Source of the DNA: Proales similis
Taxonomy: Eukaryota > Rotifera > Eurotatoria > Ploima > Proalidae
Assembly: GCA_019059635.1 (NCBI GenBank)
Contig: JAGVRJ010000013.1
Location: 1,364,001 to 1,428,000 of the forward strand
Reading direction: 5' to 3'
Length of the DNA: 64,000 bases
Below the pieces are notes generated by a model, which saw nothing but the letters and a program-made list of their open reading frames with translations, had not been told where the DNA came from and did no database searches. Within the stretch, counting starts at the first letter, position 1. Every line of letters starts with the position of its first letter. A program made the position numbers and the translations under genes. Shown here piece after piece: positions 33,158 to 46,784 of this stretch.

Positions 33158-34099
33158 CGCGTAAACAAACGCCGATTGTTCTCAGTTTCAAAATATTACT
33201 AATCTAAGCAATCAGCATGAATCAGTAGACAGAGCCAAGTAGAAGCGAATGCCGATTCGGTTCGATTGATTGATAAAGGCAATCGGCTTCGCTTACCTGC
33301 TTGTTGGCTTTTTCTACTGTGCCGTCCCTTTCGCCTGCTCTCCCGCTATGCAACGCAATCGACGATATGCATCCGTGTCGGTGTCGAATGAAGAAACTAT
33401 GCGACGTTCGCAATTTAACTCGACACCGGCTCTCCTCTTCTTTCCATTCTAATCAGGAGATAATGCTCGATGCCGATTCCCATGCGGCTGTGCCGAGCCA
33501 ACCGTGTGCGTCTTGACGCGGCGTTTTTATTTTAATTTTCTCGATTGCTTACATTCCATCATTTCCCCAACGTGTTTATCAATTCGCTTTATTCACTAAG
33601 AGAAAGCGTTATTCGCTGGCTCATGATCATTCAATTACAAAGCCAATTGTCTGCTCAGAACGCATTCTTGCTTGAATGCTTCTTTCTCTCAAAAGCGTTT
33701 TAAGCACGTGCCTCGATTTGTGAGATAAATCCGCCAAAATAACAATAGAATTCAAATTTTCCACTTCTCGTTCCCACTCGTCTCTGAAGAAGTGTCTTTC
33801 TCAAAAGAAATTTGCAAATAGCTCCCATGTTGAATGGAGACACACAAAGACGTCAGTCTTGTTGAATAGAAGAAAAGGCGAAAACCGTGATTGAAAATAT
33901 CAACGCGAGCAAACGATCGCCTTTTGACAGATTAAACAAAGCAAGCAAACAGGTCGAATTGAGATTGAGCTTTATTGGGAGCTTGAATTGAGTATGTGTG
34001 CATTCATAGAAAGGAAACATTCGATTTGGATATCGGTCTGTCTGAAGAAATTGACTTGTAGCTCTCGACTTCACACCTGGCTGAATGGTCTGTTCGATC

Positions 34100-35861
<1,762 letters not shown>

Positions 35862-36322
35862 TTTCTCTTCTTCAATATCAGAACAGTGTACAATCTAGAG
35901 CAAAGTGGAAAGGAGTAGAGAAAATCTTTGCCGAGCCGAGAATAGCAGTGACCCTGACCAAGTAATGAATGCAATTGAAAATTTATTCAAGAACCGCCTG
36001 ACCGATGTCCTGGTTACACTTAATTCAACAGTCGTATGCAGCTCACACCGTCTTTTCAATTTTGAATTCATTGGTTGCTGTGTGCGCGCTTCAAAATGTG
36101 CAAGGCGGCGTTTGGTCTTCTATTTTGTCTTATTTCTAGCTTCTCGTTCTACCCGTTCAAATCAAGCGCCCTTGAACGCCCTTCTCTTGTTGATCCTGTC
36201 AACTTATTCAATTTTCGTCTCTTTAAATTGGCACTTGAGCCAATGCATTCTTTCTTTATTTATTTCTAAAAATAGAACATGAAGCTAGAAGTAGCGCGAG
36301 TGAAGCTAAATAATTGAGCGGA
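35862..36322. other. Gap between RUVBL2 start and GPCR end
   Basis: About 460 bp holding the RUVBL2 promoter and the GPCR 3' UTR. An open frame at 35905-36282 (plus) has no family signal and looks like chance. Confidence 0.4.
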
Positions 36323-37603
36323 CTAATCATCATTTCCCAACAATAGATCGCCTTCAGCCTTGAAGTGGCCATTTTCAAGCGGAATTTCAATATCTGCACT
36401 ATCGCGACAGAGCCCTCCGCGACTCTGTTGAGCATTTGATGGCAGCTCGGAGTTTTCACCCGGCAGATTTGTTCCTCTTCTTCGGTTGCTCATCGCTTCG
36501 TCTCCAATTTTCGCCTGGTCCATTTCAGGCCGAAATAGCCACGGCAAAATGATTCTGAATTCTTTGCGGAAATTGTCGTTTAGCCACGCATAAAGAAACG
36601 GATTGTAAATTGTGCTAGACCTGAATAGTTTTTTGCTTAGTTTTCAACTTATTCACAATGTTTGGCACAGTTTACTTACATGGCAATGACGTGAGCAATG
36701 AAAAAAACTGTGCTAAAGTAATAGTTTTGATTAAAATTGTGATTGAATTCCATTAGCAAGTGAACGCAATTCAATGGCATCCAGCAGCCGGCGAATATAA
36801 CGACCATTGCAACCAACATGAAATTGGTCTTTTTTTTGCGCGAAAGCTCCTGATTCTCACGCTCTTGCTCCAGCCGGGTGCCAGGCCGGGTTCGATTTGA
36901 CAACACTCGCCATATTTTTATGTAGCTGTATGAAATAACCGTAAATGGTATCAAATACTGAAGAATATAAGACGCTAGGTTGAAAAACCGCTTTGACATC
37001 GGAATCGGCCAGGCTTCCTTCAAACAAAGCAATTTCAACCCAAAAAGCTACTTTCAAGAGTTTTTTCTCATTACTTACCGAACATTGGTATTTTACTTGC
37101 CCGTTGTGCTCTATTTTGATGAGTTTCATGTAAATTGCCAACGGGAGGGAGATTGAGAGTGATACCAGCCACACGATAGCGATCAGTAGCACACAAACGC
37201 CGAGTTTCATCCGAGGCTTGAATGGGTGCACAATAACAAAATAGCGGTCGATTGCGATCGCCAATGATGTGAGCGTGCTCACGTAGACTGATATGCCGGT
37301 TGAATAGGAGACCAGATGGCACAGAAATCTGCCCAATATCCAGTGGTCTTGAAAGTAGGCTATAGGAGTAAAAGGTACGGCCAACAAGCACATGAGAATG
37401 TCGGATAGGGCCAAGTTCATGATGAACAGATTTGTGACTGTCTGCATTGATTTTCGCCGACTCACGACATAGATGACGAGGCTGTTGCCCGCAATCCCAA
37501 TAACGAATATGAGCGTGTACAGAGTGGCCAAGATGAGCACAATAGTTTGCGAATAGCGAGGCCGATCCAGACTAACAAGAGTGCTGTTAGCTACCGACTC
37601 CAT
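36323..37603 (-). CDS. Rhodopsin-family neuropeptide GPCR, NPY/NPF-like
   Basis: Seven-helix peptide receptor. Start at ATG 37603 (MESVANSTLVSLDRP) is chosen because it gives a short N-terminus with an N-glycosylation site (NST) directly before TM1; the frame is open 66 codons further upstream. TM1 has GNSLVIYVV; TM2 NLFIMNLALSDILMCLLAVP with the key Asp; ECL1 W (DHWILG); TM3 ends in AIAIDRYFVIVHPF (DRY); ECL2 has YQC then, across a roughly 60-nt intron, SEAWP; TM5 LIPFTVISYSYIKIW; basic ICL3; TM6 VVIFAGCWMPLNCVHLLM; a second intron; TM7 with NPFLYAWLNDNFRKEF. The C-tail is Ser/Asn-rich. The YFVIVHPFKPRMK and C-EAWP pattern fits the NPY/NPF/sNPF/PrRP receptor group; the exact ligand cannot be read from sequence. 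Confidence 0.83.
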
Positions 37604-37822
37604 TCTGGTGTTTCGCTTCTCTAGATTTGCTGCCAATACGTGAATGTTACAGCGCCAGCCACTGTGACTGCAATTAATAATTTGCTCTTTGTCGCTAAAT
37701 TGACTAAAATCAATATTTTTGCTTGTAAGCTTTTTTCTTCTCTTGACTGAATGAATGTCACCGCCAGTATTTGCTTTGTCTAGGAAAAAAAAGAATGGCA
37801 CGATTATTCAACAAGACCTTTC

Positions 37823-37848
37823 CCTCTCTCTCTCTCTCTCTCTCTCTC
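37823..37848. repeat. (CT)n tract upstream of the GPCR gene
   Basis: About 12 to 13 CT units, the longest such tract in the window, roughly 220 bp upstream of the GPCR start codon on its minus strand (so GA on the coding strand). Confidence 0.85.
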
Positions 37849-38262
37849 ATAGTCTGACGTGGTTTATCATTTCAGCAATCGATTATTCGACTGAATACAG
37901 CAGAATTAGCATTTCCACATTAGAAATCAATCGGAAACAACGTCAATAGACACGAAATGGAAAATAAAACCTTCATAAAAAATAAAAGAAGCGCGCAAAG
38001 GACCTGTCAGATCTGACATAAGTGTAAAATGAATGAGACATTCATTGAGAGCGAGGAAAAAACCTCTTCATGAGAAACCACTTTGATCAATCACTCTCAA
38101 TCAAGCCCACTTTCTATCAATGGGCTGTTTTTGCACTCTTTGCACTTCCTATCGAATCGAAAATTCGTATTTTCCAGACGCAAAGAAATGAGTGCAAAAG
38201 ACTGGTTGCAGTGTGTAGAAGAAGGAAAAAGCTAGAAACCTGAATAATTGGCACAGGCACTT

Positions 38263-38292
38263 AGCAGCAGAAGCAGCAGCAGCAGCAGCAGC
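38263..38292. repeat. (AGC)n triplet tract
   Basis: AGC/CAG units with one AAG interruption, in non-coding DNA upstream of the GPCR gene. Confidence 0.8.
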
Positions 38293-39405
38293 TACTCTGT
38301 TCTATGAAACTCGTCTTGATGATAATTAATGGCCGTTGGCTGGCTTGTTGGCAGGCATGCAGACAGGCATGAGAATTATAATTCATAGAATTAACAAATC
38401 GATTTCACTCAATGACGCAACCAGCTGACACACACAACAACAACGACGCCACATCGCAGTGGTTTTGTTGAGCGATGCTTCGTCTCCAGGCTCATGTCTT
38501 CGGAAGCAGCTTGGCGAAAGCACTCACCCGTCACTCTGGAAAAAACAGTCGGCCTGTTCGTGTCATCTAATTACAAAAGGCTGACAGTTAATGCTTTAAT
38601 AAAAAGCGGAAGCTTTGGCAGTTCGGTCACGAAAATTGCATGATTATTCCGATGTGCATTTTTTAACATTGACGAAATGAGAGAAAGCATCCAGTCTTGC
38701 ATAAATCTCTTCAATGAGCTTCGATCCTTTTTTTTTATTTTCATTAGATCGTCGAACGACGCATAGAAAACCCTGAACCGAAGAGGCCGATGCGTTCTTA
38801 TTCCAGATTGAGTTAAACAGCCTTTTTCTGTTTGCTCTCTCATTAATAATTGGCTCGAAGCAGCCGTTTTTTATTTTCTGATGTTGATTACTCATTACCG
38901 ACACGCTAGTTGCGATTATACAAGCGATTTGATTTAACGGCTTGCAACGTAAGGCACCGACAAATAGGAGAGACGCTCAATTTAAATTATAGAAAACTTA
39001 TTGATTCGATCGCTAGCAATATGCAGCTTAAATGCTGCCTTCATTTCTGCCCAATCTCCCTTAGCGCCTCTCTATACTTATTCGCATATCCTTGCTTCCG
39101 TTCAGGTTTATCTGCTTGTCGGCTTGATTGCCAGTTTAACCGATTAAACAACTTACTCGTATAACGAGCTGACTAGCGCACTATTCCAACAACAGTTAAG
39201 CTTGGTGTTGATTGCTGAAATAGAAGAATAGAACTGTCTGCGCTTAGAAGTCGGTTTATTTCAATCTTATCTAATTCTCTGCCCGCCTTAATCAAAGGCC
39301 GCTTTGCTTAATTAAAAATGAATAAGAAGTGTTAAGAGAGGAAAACAGCAGTAGCCGTCTTTGAGCGGCTTCTTTTAATAGATCGATAGCAAGTCGGTTT
39401 GGAGG

Positions 39406-41335
39406 TTAAATAGTTCCCAGTTGTTGAATGGTTCGGCTCAAGTATTCAATTGAATGCGCTTCAATGTCAGAGCTGAGCTCTTCCAAGTTGGTATAGCGGG
39501 TTTTGTTCTGATCGAACAAGCATTGCAGATATTCAATGACCTGACTCTTGAGGAACTCGCAAGCTTGTTTTAGGTCATCGTCGTTGCCGAAAAAGCCCCA
39601 GGCGAGAACGGGCACCAAATACTCGGTCAGAGAGTAGAACCGCGTAATGAAGCCATCCGGGTATTTGAGCAGCTTTCGTTTCGCTTTTAACACCGACCAG
39701 ACCGCCGTGGACAGGGCGCTTTCTTTAAATGATTTTGATAGCCATCTATTTTGAATGACGGCCGTGACTGCCATTGGCGGATCATTCAGGTCGTCGAATG
39801 AGTCAAGTAAAATAAAATCAAGCGCAATGTCGTAGAAATTCATCACATAAACTTCGCGCGTGGCTAGTTCATCCTTCAAAACGTTCCAGTTGTTTTCTCC
39901 ACTCACGAACTGAATCATTTCCTCATAAGCAGTCAAGAGATTTTTCGAGTCCTGCAGAAATGGCCCAATTTCAATTTAGCAAAATTTCGAGCTAAAAAAG
40001 TGCAAGCCAACCTTGCCGGCTCTTTGCATTAAAGAGCGAAGCAGCTGCCGTCCGTGTTCTACCATCCAGTCTCGTCTAACTGGCTGCAAAAGCATTCGAT
40101 CGAAACCGAGCCTAATTATGTGCAGCTTAGCCGCAAAGTCTGCTTCTGAGCTGCAGTTCAACAGCTCGGCTCGGGAAACTCGATATGAAACGCGTCCAAG
40201 CGATACATTGCTGACTGCCATTTCGTACAGCACGTTTTTGCTTCCGCTGTCGCTGATGTTGTTGAGCAGCTCTTCATTTAGCCAGTCAACCTCCTATTTA
40301 CAAAATTCTAGTCAGACTAGGAGGTTTAAGCAAATCGGACTTCAAACTGCATACAGAGTCAGCGGAAACATAGCTGTCGTTTTCGTCGTCTATAAATGAG
40401 CTTGTAGACGGCAGTCGACTTAGACGGTTTGTGCTAGCCACAGTTCTGAAACTAAGGGCTTCACTTCGACCAGACACACTTGCGGTCTCTTCGTTCTGCT
40501 CGTTTTCTTCGTCAAGCTGCTCGGCGTCTGATTGCGCCCCGCTCTCTGTGCTTGAGCCTTTTGTCTTGAGCAACGCTTCGGCATAAAGCTGCTGCTTCAA
40601 AGCCAATCTCGATTGAATTATTTGCAGCGTTTGGCTTGAATTGACCAATTTGACACTGCAGTTTGTAACAATATTGTTCGCTTGTTCGACAAGATTGCGC
40701 AGTTTGAACACAAGCTCCGAATGCTGGTCATTCTAAACGCAACTGTCTCGGATAAGGTCTTAATGCTGAATGCCATGTTTGGCTAACTCACAGGCAGAGC
40801 AAGTGTTTTAGAGCGCATGTACGAAGATGCTTCGATTGAGTCGATGGCGGTCTCCCATGATCTCACTGCCTGGCTCAAGTAGTTCAGACCTAAGTAGCCA
40901 TGACTTGAAATTAGACATTTCCGATTGTCTCTTGGGTTGAGCATTCAACTTGCCCAATTCAAGAAGTTCTTCGGCAGGAATGTTTTGGTTTTCAGAGATC
41001 TCGGCCACTCGATGCAATGCCACTCGAAGTGACGTGGTGCGATGACGCCTTGGCCGTGTCTCAGGTGTTGCCTGACCAGAAACTGAGCGATCTTGCTTGC
41101 CCTTCGACTGTTTCTTTTGATCGGGCCCGTGTCGATTATTCGCTTGGCCATTCGTCAACTTTTTACTTGCACGTCCACTTTTATAAAGACGAATAGCTGC
41201 GTACAATGAGCCTGGTTGTTGGCTTTTAGACTCAATAGCCTCAACTCAAGAAGGGCCATGGCTGTAGTTACCTAAAATACAGAAGCCAATCGAGCTGATG
41301 AGCAGCGTTTTTCTTAGGTTCACTCGGATGATCAT
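39406..41335 (-). CDS. MIGA: Mitoguardin (MIGA/FAM73 family)
   Basis: Outer mitochondrial membrane protein that promotes mitochondrial fusion and lipid handling. Exon 1 (41335-41272) and exon 2 together encode an N-terminal membrane segment (KTLLISSIGFCILGSLYAAI) followed by a basic, low-complexity region with PRRHRTTSLRVALHR. The middle has a coiled coil (LRNLVEQANNIVTNCSVKL) and an acidic SSTESGAQSDAEQL-type linker with SFIDDENDSYVSADS. The C-terminal domain contains VLYEMAVSNVSLGRVSYR, LGFDRMLLQPVRRDWM, ATREVYVMNFYDIALDFILL, DPPMAVTAVIQNRWLSKSFK, VWSVLKAKRKLLKYPDGF and VPVLAWGFFG, which match mitoguardins in order. It ends IQQLGTI. Introns about 50-65 nt. Only one MIGA is seen, as expected for an invertebrate. 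Identification is strong for the C-terminal domain. Confidence 0.87.
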
Positions 41336-44117
41336 CGTTTAGCTCCTCTCTACACAATCTTGTTCATTCTAGCTACTTTCCCATGCACAACGGCTCGTTT
41401 CGTTTCTCTATAGCCAAATGCTAATGCATGAAGCGCGAATTTGCCTCTTTGAAATTATATTAGCAAACTCTACTTGCGTGCTGCCTTAATCAGACAAGCG
41501 TCATATCAAATTCTCATCAAACCCATTCCCCCGGCTTATCACCTAAACTCAAATGAATTCGCTTACAATCAATACTTAGACCTAGCGCTTTAATGCGGCC
41601 TCTCAAAATGAAGCTTAAATCAATAGACAGATCAATAGATTTCGAAATTTTATTTTACGGACAACAATCGAATGGAAAATGAATCTTCAAAGTATGTACA
41701 TTCTACAGCAATAATAAAGGGACCGGTTCCGGACGGCCACAACTTGAATCTATTATTAATTGCTGTCGAACATACCTAGTTCGAAGATGATCGAGTTTGC
41801 TATGAGTGGACAAAGGGTAGTAGGCTGAAAATAAATAAACTAGTCTACACCAGAATCTATCTTGTACGTCACAACGCGGTTTTAAGTGGCGAAAAGAAAC
41901 AGAAGTAGTGCACTTGGAGTCGAACTTATTTGAGTTTGACGGGCATTCAATTGAGGCAAAATAAAAAGAAAAGAAATAAAAATACAAAAATTCTAGATGA
42001 ACAATTCCACCGATGCTAATGGAGCGCGAATTCTCACAAGCATTTGAATGGTTCCAAAAGCTCGTGAAAGAATAAAGAAAATAAACGTCTTAACACACAC
42101 ACACCCAAAGAGCCCAAAGAGCTAGTCGAATGCAACGATCGTGCGCACACACACACAAGAAGGAGCGAATAATTGAAAGGAAGAAGCAAGTTAAAGTCGA
42201 GAGGCGGCGAAAGACATAGAAAACTATTTTTCGCTTTGGTTCTCAGTGATTTGTTGCTTTGCTGAATAGTAAAAGCAAGCAAGGCAATTTCAATAAGAAT
42301 GCGCCGCAAATAATAGCTCATTACGATCAAGTATAATCGAGTTTGGACTGCTGAACGAAAGGCAGCGGCGAAAGCGAATGCTAAGAGACCAAGCGAACGA
42401 CTAATCTTCCGGGCAACAATGGTCGTCTTAATTCGGTCGCTTTTCTCCGCAGTTTGGACCGTTTGTCCCCAAATGCAATTTACAGCCGTCTCCGCTTTTA
42501 TACTCATCCGCAAGTTGCTTGCCGCCAAAAAAAGCAGGCAGAGGCAGCAGCAGCAGCACAAATAGAAGAACTGAATAGATGCACAAGTTTGGCCAACTCG
42601 CTGAATGAGCTGTTTTAATTAGTCATTAATTTATTTATCAAATGAATTCTAATTAGGGCCCGATTTGCAGACCGCCTCATCTGTAATCAGCGGCGGGCGT
42701 CTAGTTGACAAACATTGAATAGACGGATAACAATTCGTATTTGTTTAATTAGAGCTGGACGCAGAAATCTAAAAGGCAAAATGACTAAAGGGAGCAAAGA
42801 GACACACATAGACACATAAACAGAGACAGGCGAGAGGCAACTCAAGACAGAGAGGAAAATGCGGGAAGAGGGGGAGAAGCGCGTGCAAGCATGAAGCTTG
42901 CAAGTGATTGCCGATATGACAAAACTCATTCTTGTCTCTTAGGTCTAATTTGCATTTACTTGCTCACTCTCATGCTTCTGCTGAACGGCTGACACAAATA
43001 ATCAAAGCTGATGATTATTAATTTGCGAGACGAAATTGCCGCATTCCCACGAGAGCGGTTCAATTAGCAGTGTCAATCGACAAGCGCCACTTGCAGTAGT
43101 AGTTACTGCTCGCTTGTTTCTCATGCCCTGCTAATAGAGACAAGTGAATTTGAGTGGGAGAAAGTTAATTCATGCGAGCCAATGTCGGACATCAGACTGA
43201 TTTTGCTCTTTATATGCGAATGGGTGTGGTCACTCTCTGCCAACACTTTGTCTCATTTTCTGACTCAAACTCGGCGTTCATTTTGTTGTAGAGTTGTAGA
43301 TTGAAGAGCGTAAAAACTGTGTGAAACATCGACTTCAAATATTTGCTCTATTGCAATGCGCTTAGGCTACTAATTTTCATCCGATTTAATTGAATGGCTT
43401 ATTGGTGTTGGTGGACGGGCTGCGCTCATCATGTTTGCATTCATAAATGAGTTCAGGCAGATGGAGGCATCATCGAGCCAAGAAACGAGGCAAAGAGACG
43501 ACTCTCATCAGAGCACAGTTGATAGTGCCGTTTAAGAGCTATTTGACTGAACAAATAAGCCGCCACCGCCACTGTCAAAATAGCAGCTTTCAATGTACAC
43601 ATACACACTGCAGCCGGCTGATTGCTTTGGCCAATGACCAAAGCACAAATTTAATAAATTACGCCACTTGTTGTTTGAACATAAAATATTTGGATATCTA
43701 TTAATTACATTCTGCGACAAGCGGCCGCATGCAAGCCATCTTCTTTTGACAGAAATTACTCGTCGGCGGACGGAAGTATTATCGGACCTAAGTGCGTACA
43801 TTGATTCATTGTTTCCTTTCTGAACGGAGCTTACTCTTAATTCAATACTCTGCTTTTACTCGTCTCTTGTGAGCCATGAATCATCGACCTATTACAGACT
43901 TTGTTCGGTCTCTTTTTCCCCCCTCTACTACTACCCTTTCTCTTGACGCGTGCGTTTGATCACGCTACTCGATCTCCATCCGATCCTATCCGCCCGAGTG
44001 AGATAATTGTTCTTTTGTCGCATTATTTGCATATAAACTCCAAGCAAGCGTTATTAAAACCTCAGCATTGGCCTCCTCTTAAATAGACTAGTCTCAAAAA
44101 CTCAAGCAGAATAAAAA
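41336..44117. other. 2.8-kb non-coding region between MIGA and the tRNA genes
   Basis: No supported gene. Open frames such as 42034-42561 (minus, 175 aa) are Cys/Leu-rich because they read through CA/GA/CAG simple sequence (CA repeats near 42090-42160, AGCAGC near 42545-42558) and have no family signature. Several TTAATT-type sites occur near 42610-42650 and 43015. The MIGA promoter must lie next to 41336. Confidence 0.4.
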
Positions 44118-44188
44118 TGCACTGGCCGGGAATCGAACCCGGGCCGCCCGCGTGGCAGGCGAGCATTCTACCACTGAACCACCAGTGC
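44118..44188 (-). tRNA. trnG-GCC: tRNA-Gly (anticodon GCC), copy 1
   Basis: A 71-nt cloverleaf on the minus strand: acceptor stem GCACTGG pairs with CCAGTGC, D arm begins TGGTTCAGTGGTAGAA, the anticodon loop CTGCCAC gives anticodon GCC (44156-44154), and the T arm reads GGTTCGATTCC; the discriminator base is A. A and B box sequences are intact. A T-run (TTTTT, seen as AAAAA at about 44113-44117) follows as the Pol III terminator. Confidence 0.98.
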
Positions 44189-44472
44189 TTGTATGGGTAA
44201 TAATATCGATAGATAGAGAACTATTTTGGCAAAATCAATAAGGCAACTGTGAACGTTTTAAAAACTAATAGAGTGTCAGTTCACATTTTTCAATTTGAAC
44301 AGTTCTTAATACTCCTAAGTGCGTAAATTCTCTCAATATTAAGATAAAAAATTGATCATTCTCAAAATTGTTTAAAAGGTTTATAAAAAAAGTCGCAAAG
44401 CACTGGACTAAAAGCATTAGGTGGGTCGGCTCGCTAAATTAACAAAGTCGAGTAAAATCTTAAAAACAAAAA

Positions 44473-44543
44473 TGCACTGGCCGGGAATCGAACCCGGGCC
44501 GCCCGCGTGGCAGGCGAGCATTCTACCACTGAACCACCAGTGC
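44473..44543 (-). tRNA. trnG-GCC: tRNA-Gly (anticodon GCC), copy 2
   Basis: Identical in all 71 positions to copy 1, which lies 355 bp away in the same orientation. It is also followed by a T-run terminator (seen as AAAAA just below 44473). Tandem pair, both intact. Confidence 0.98.
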
Positions 44544-44688
44544 TTGCTACAAACAGAAAATCTATTTGATTTCAATTCGTATCGAATCACGTTCAATTTA
44601 AATGAGACGAAACAAAATTTAATGATGTTATTTTTTACCCAAATTCAAATAGAGGCGGAGGATTATGGTTATGTGTTTATTTCGGTTT

Positions 44689-46236
44689 TTAGCCCTTTAA
44701 TATTTTTTCAACAGCAAATTTGTAGATGCGTTGATTAGTACGTTCGATTTGTTCCAGCTTGGCCTTGAGATTCTCTGGAGTCGAGTGTCCATTCCTAAGA
44801 CTCTCCAGGTCATGGTCCAGAAAATCGCGTATTGTGTATATTTTCCTCTCTGAACATTGGGTAAGCATCGACCATGCTTCTTCTCCATCGTTGGTTGTTA
44901 TTGATTTCTTTTTAATTCAAACAACATTTAATCAAGACTTTTTCGGTTGTTTAAATTAGAGGAGGAAATTGCCTACTGTCGAAAGGCTGGGCACAGGTGT
45001 GTTGTCTTCATTAAAAAAGACTCCACTCAATGAGAAAAACAGGTTAGTTACTGGTCCTCCGTGCTCAATGCATCTCAATGGCTGTTGTCCCATCGTATCC
45101 CATATTATCGCTTTCCTTCCATCACACCCAGATGCCAGATACATATCGTCCATAGAAACCGCAAGGCAGTTGATTCGATTTCTAATTTCAAATGTCTAAT
45201 GATCTGATTAAAACAAATCGATGAATTTGGCTTGCTTACTTGTGGCTGTGGAATAACTTTATCTCATTCGAGTCATCTTCCATTGCGGACTGTTCCAAGC
45301 CGTTTAGTACTGATTTTATGGGAATAGACAGCAGTTTTCCATTGGCAAAGCCTAAATAGACGAATGTCTCCGAATTGTCCAGCAAACAGCATGTAGGCGC
45401 TGACGGAAAACTCAGCGAATAAGCGGGCGAATCTTTGCTAAGCGTCAGATCCCAAAACTATTCCAACCAATTGATATTTAAGAATGCTTTTTGTAATAAA
45501 ACAAATATCACTTGCCATACAGCGGTGATCCGAAGACACGGATATGAGCCTGCCACTGACACCAGCGACAAACAAATCATTTATTCTCATTGAATGGGCG
45601 CTTAACGTCATGACTGGTCTTATGAACTCCCTCTGGCCACTCAGTACGCTAAAAAAGAAATTAAATAAAATTCCAATTCTGGAAAGTGTCTTTCAAATTT
45701 CATCGTTACTCAGCAAAGAGCCAGACTAGAATTGTAGAATCGTCCGAGCCAGTAATCAAATAGCGGTCAAGAAGACTAAACTTGATACAGCTGACTGTCT
45801 GAAGGTGTTTTCCGAGCACGTTAACGAGTTTTCCAGAACATATCTAAGCTCAATTCCTGTTTCAAGACTGCCAAGTCTTAGATGTTAGCCAACTTACCTG
45901 AATGATGTAGGTCTTTTCTTCGACGCTGTAAGCAATGAAATTACCACACCTACTCACTTCAAGACATGAAACAAGCCCATTAGTGTGCAAACGAGTCGGC
46001 TGCTCTTTTCCTCGAGGATTGAAACACAAAATATAGGGCTTTTTATGGGCCGCACATAACAGGTAGTTTCTTTTAACCAGTGCCAGACCATGCGGATTTG
46101 ATCCGCAATTTTTAAAATTGAGTAGATTGGCCCCGTTTGTGTAGTCCCATACGCATACGTTCCACAGTTGTCCGTAAATATCAGAGGAAACAAGCACCTC
46201 GGTCACAAGACGATCGATTTCAAGGCTCGATTCCAT
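44689..46236 (-). CDS. WDR18: WD-repeat protein WDR18 (Ipi3 homologue)
   Basis: WD40 subunit of the PELP1-TEX10-WDR18 (Rix1) complex needed for 60S subunit maturation. Start MESSLEIDRLVTEVLVSSDI; then the family-specific block CVWDYTNGANLLNFKNCG..PHGLALVKRNYLLCAAHKKPYI, NGLVSCLEVSRCGNFIAYSV and further blades in short exons (45850-44960). Late blades include MYLASGCDGRKAIIWDTMGQ with GGPVTNLFF, equivalent to the GPVTNA segment of WDR18. The C-terminal exon reads NDGEEAWSMLTQCSERKIYT, then a coiled coil (LKAKLEQIERTNQRIYKFAV) before the stop; WDR18 also ends in a coiled coil. About six short introns. It sits head-to-head with cyclophilin B with about 550 bp between them. Confidence 0.85.
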
Positions 46237-46784
46237 TCTTTAAAGAAAAACAAAGCGCGTGCTCCGAAATTAAATCGAGCAGTCGAAATTAACCGAACAA
46301 ATATGCACGCAATTTAGGGCACCGGATCCTTGAGGTGCAGAATTAAAGAGTAGGTTCAAGTCGATTCGGTACAAGTTGGCTCGGGATCAACCGGTCGGCT
46401 AGGGCTCTTTTAATTTCTCTTTGGTTTTTCCTTGACAAATTTAAATTCAAGGTAGATTATGAGAACAAACTTGGCCTATTTGATTTGAAACGCTCACTCT
46501 TGGGGTGCAGGCCTATTCATTCTAAGATACGATATTCTGTTTGCTTTCAGCTTTTCCTATTTTCACTTTGTTTGGCAAATTTTCTGCTTTTTAAATTCTC
46601 ATTTTCAATGTCACGTAAAGTTAGAAGTGTTTTCTTGTGCTCTCTAGAATGTTATTCGCCATTTGACATCAACCAATCAAGCTAAAGCATACGTGTAACT
46701 CCCACCATCCAAGCAGTGATTTATTTGAACCCTCGTTTATCGTCAGAGGTCAGTTAGTCTGTCTAGTTGATAAGAAACACGAAG
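46237..46784. promoter_or_regulatory. Divergent promoter region WDR18 / cyclophilin B
   Basis: About 550 bp between the start codons of WDR18 (minus) and cyclophilin B (plus). No coding region is supported; no core element is certain. Confidence 0.4.

Larger units (their letters stand above)
31203..34099. promoter_or_regulatory. 2.9-kb non-coding region upstream of COE
   Basis: Between the COE start and the RUVBL2 stop. No credible coding region. It contains CT/GA tracts at about 32037-32056, 32680-32694 and 33140-33157, TAATTA/ATTAATTAA-type core sites (near 32377-32386 and 32563), E-box-like CA..TG sites, and AT-rich blocks. By position it should hold the COE 5' UTR, core promoter and likely enhancers; the last part near 34080 includes the RUVBL2 3' UTR. 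Confidence 0.45.
37604..39405. promoter_or_regulatory. 1.8-kb non-coding region upstream of the GPCR gene
   Basis: No convincing gene. It contains a (CT)n tract at about 37823-37848, 220 bp upstream of the GPCR start, and a CAG/AGC triplet tract at about 38263-38292. Two overlapping minus-strand open frames at 38571-38904 (90 and 86 aa) have no recognisable features. Likely GPCR 5' sequence and the mitoguardin 3' UTR. Confidence 0.4.

Noticed and set aside
38571-38904. Two overlapping minus-strand open frames (90 and 86 aa)
   Set aside because: Neither has family features and each overlaps the other; no splice evidence.
42034-42561. 175-aa Cys/Leu-rich open frame on the minus strand
   Set aside because: Its richness comes from AGC and CA simple sequence; unlike the cysteine-rich gene at 21953 it has no supporting exon phase or ordered pattern.
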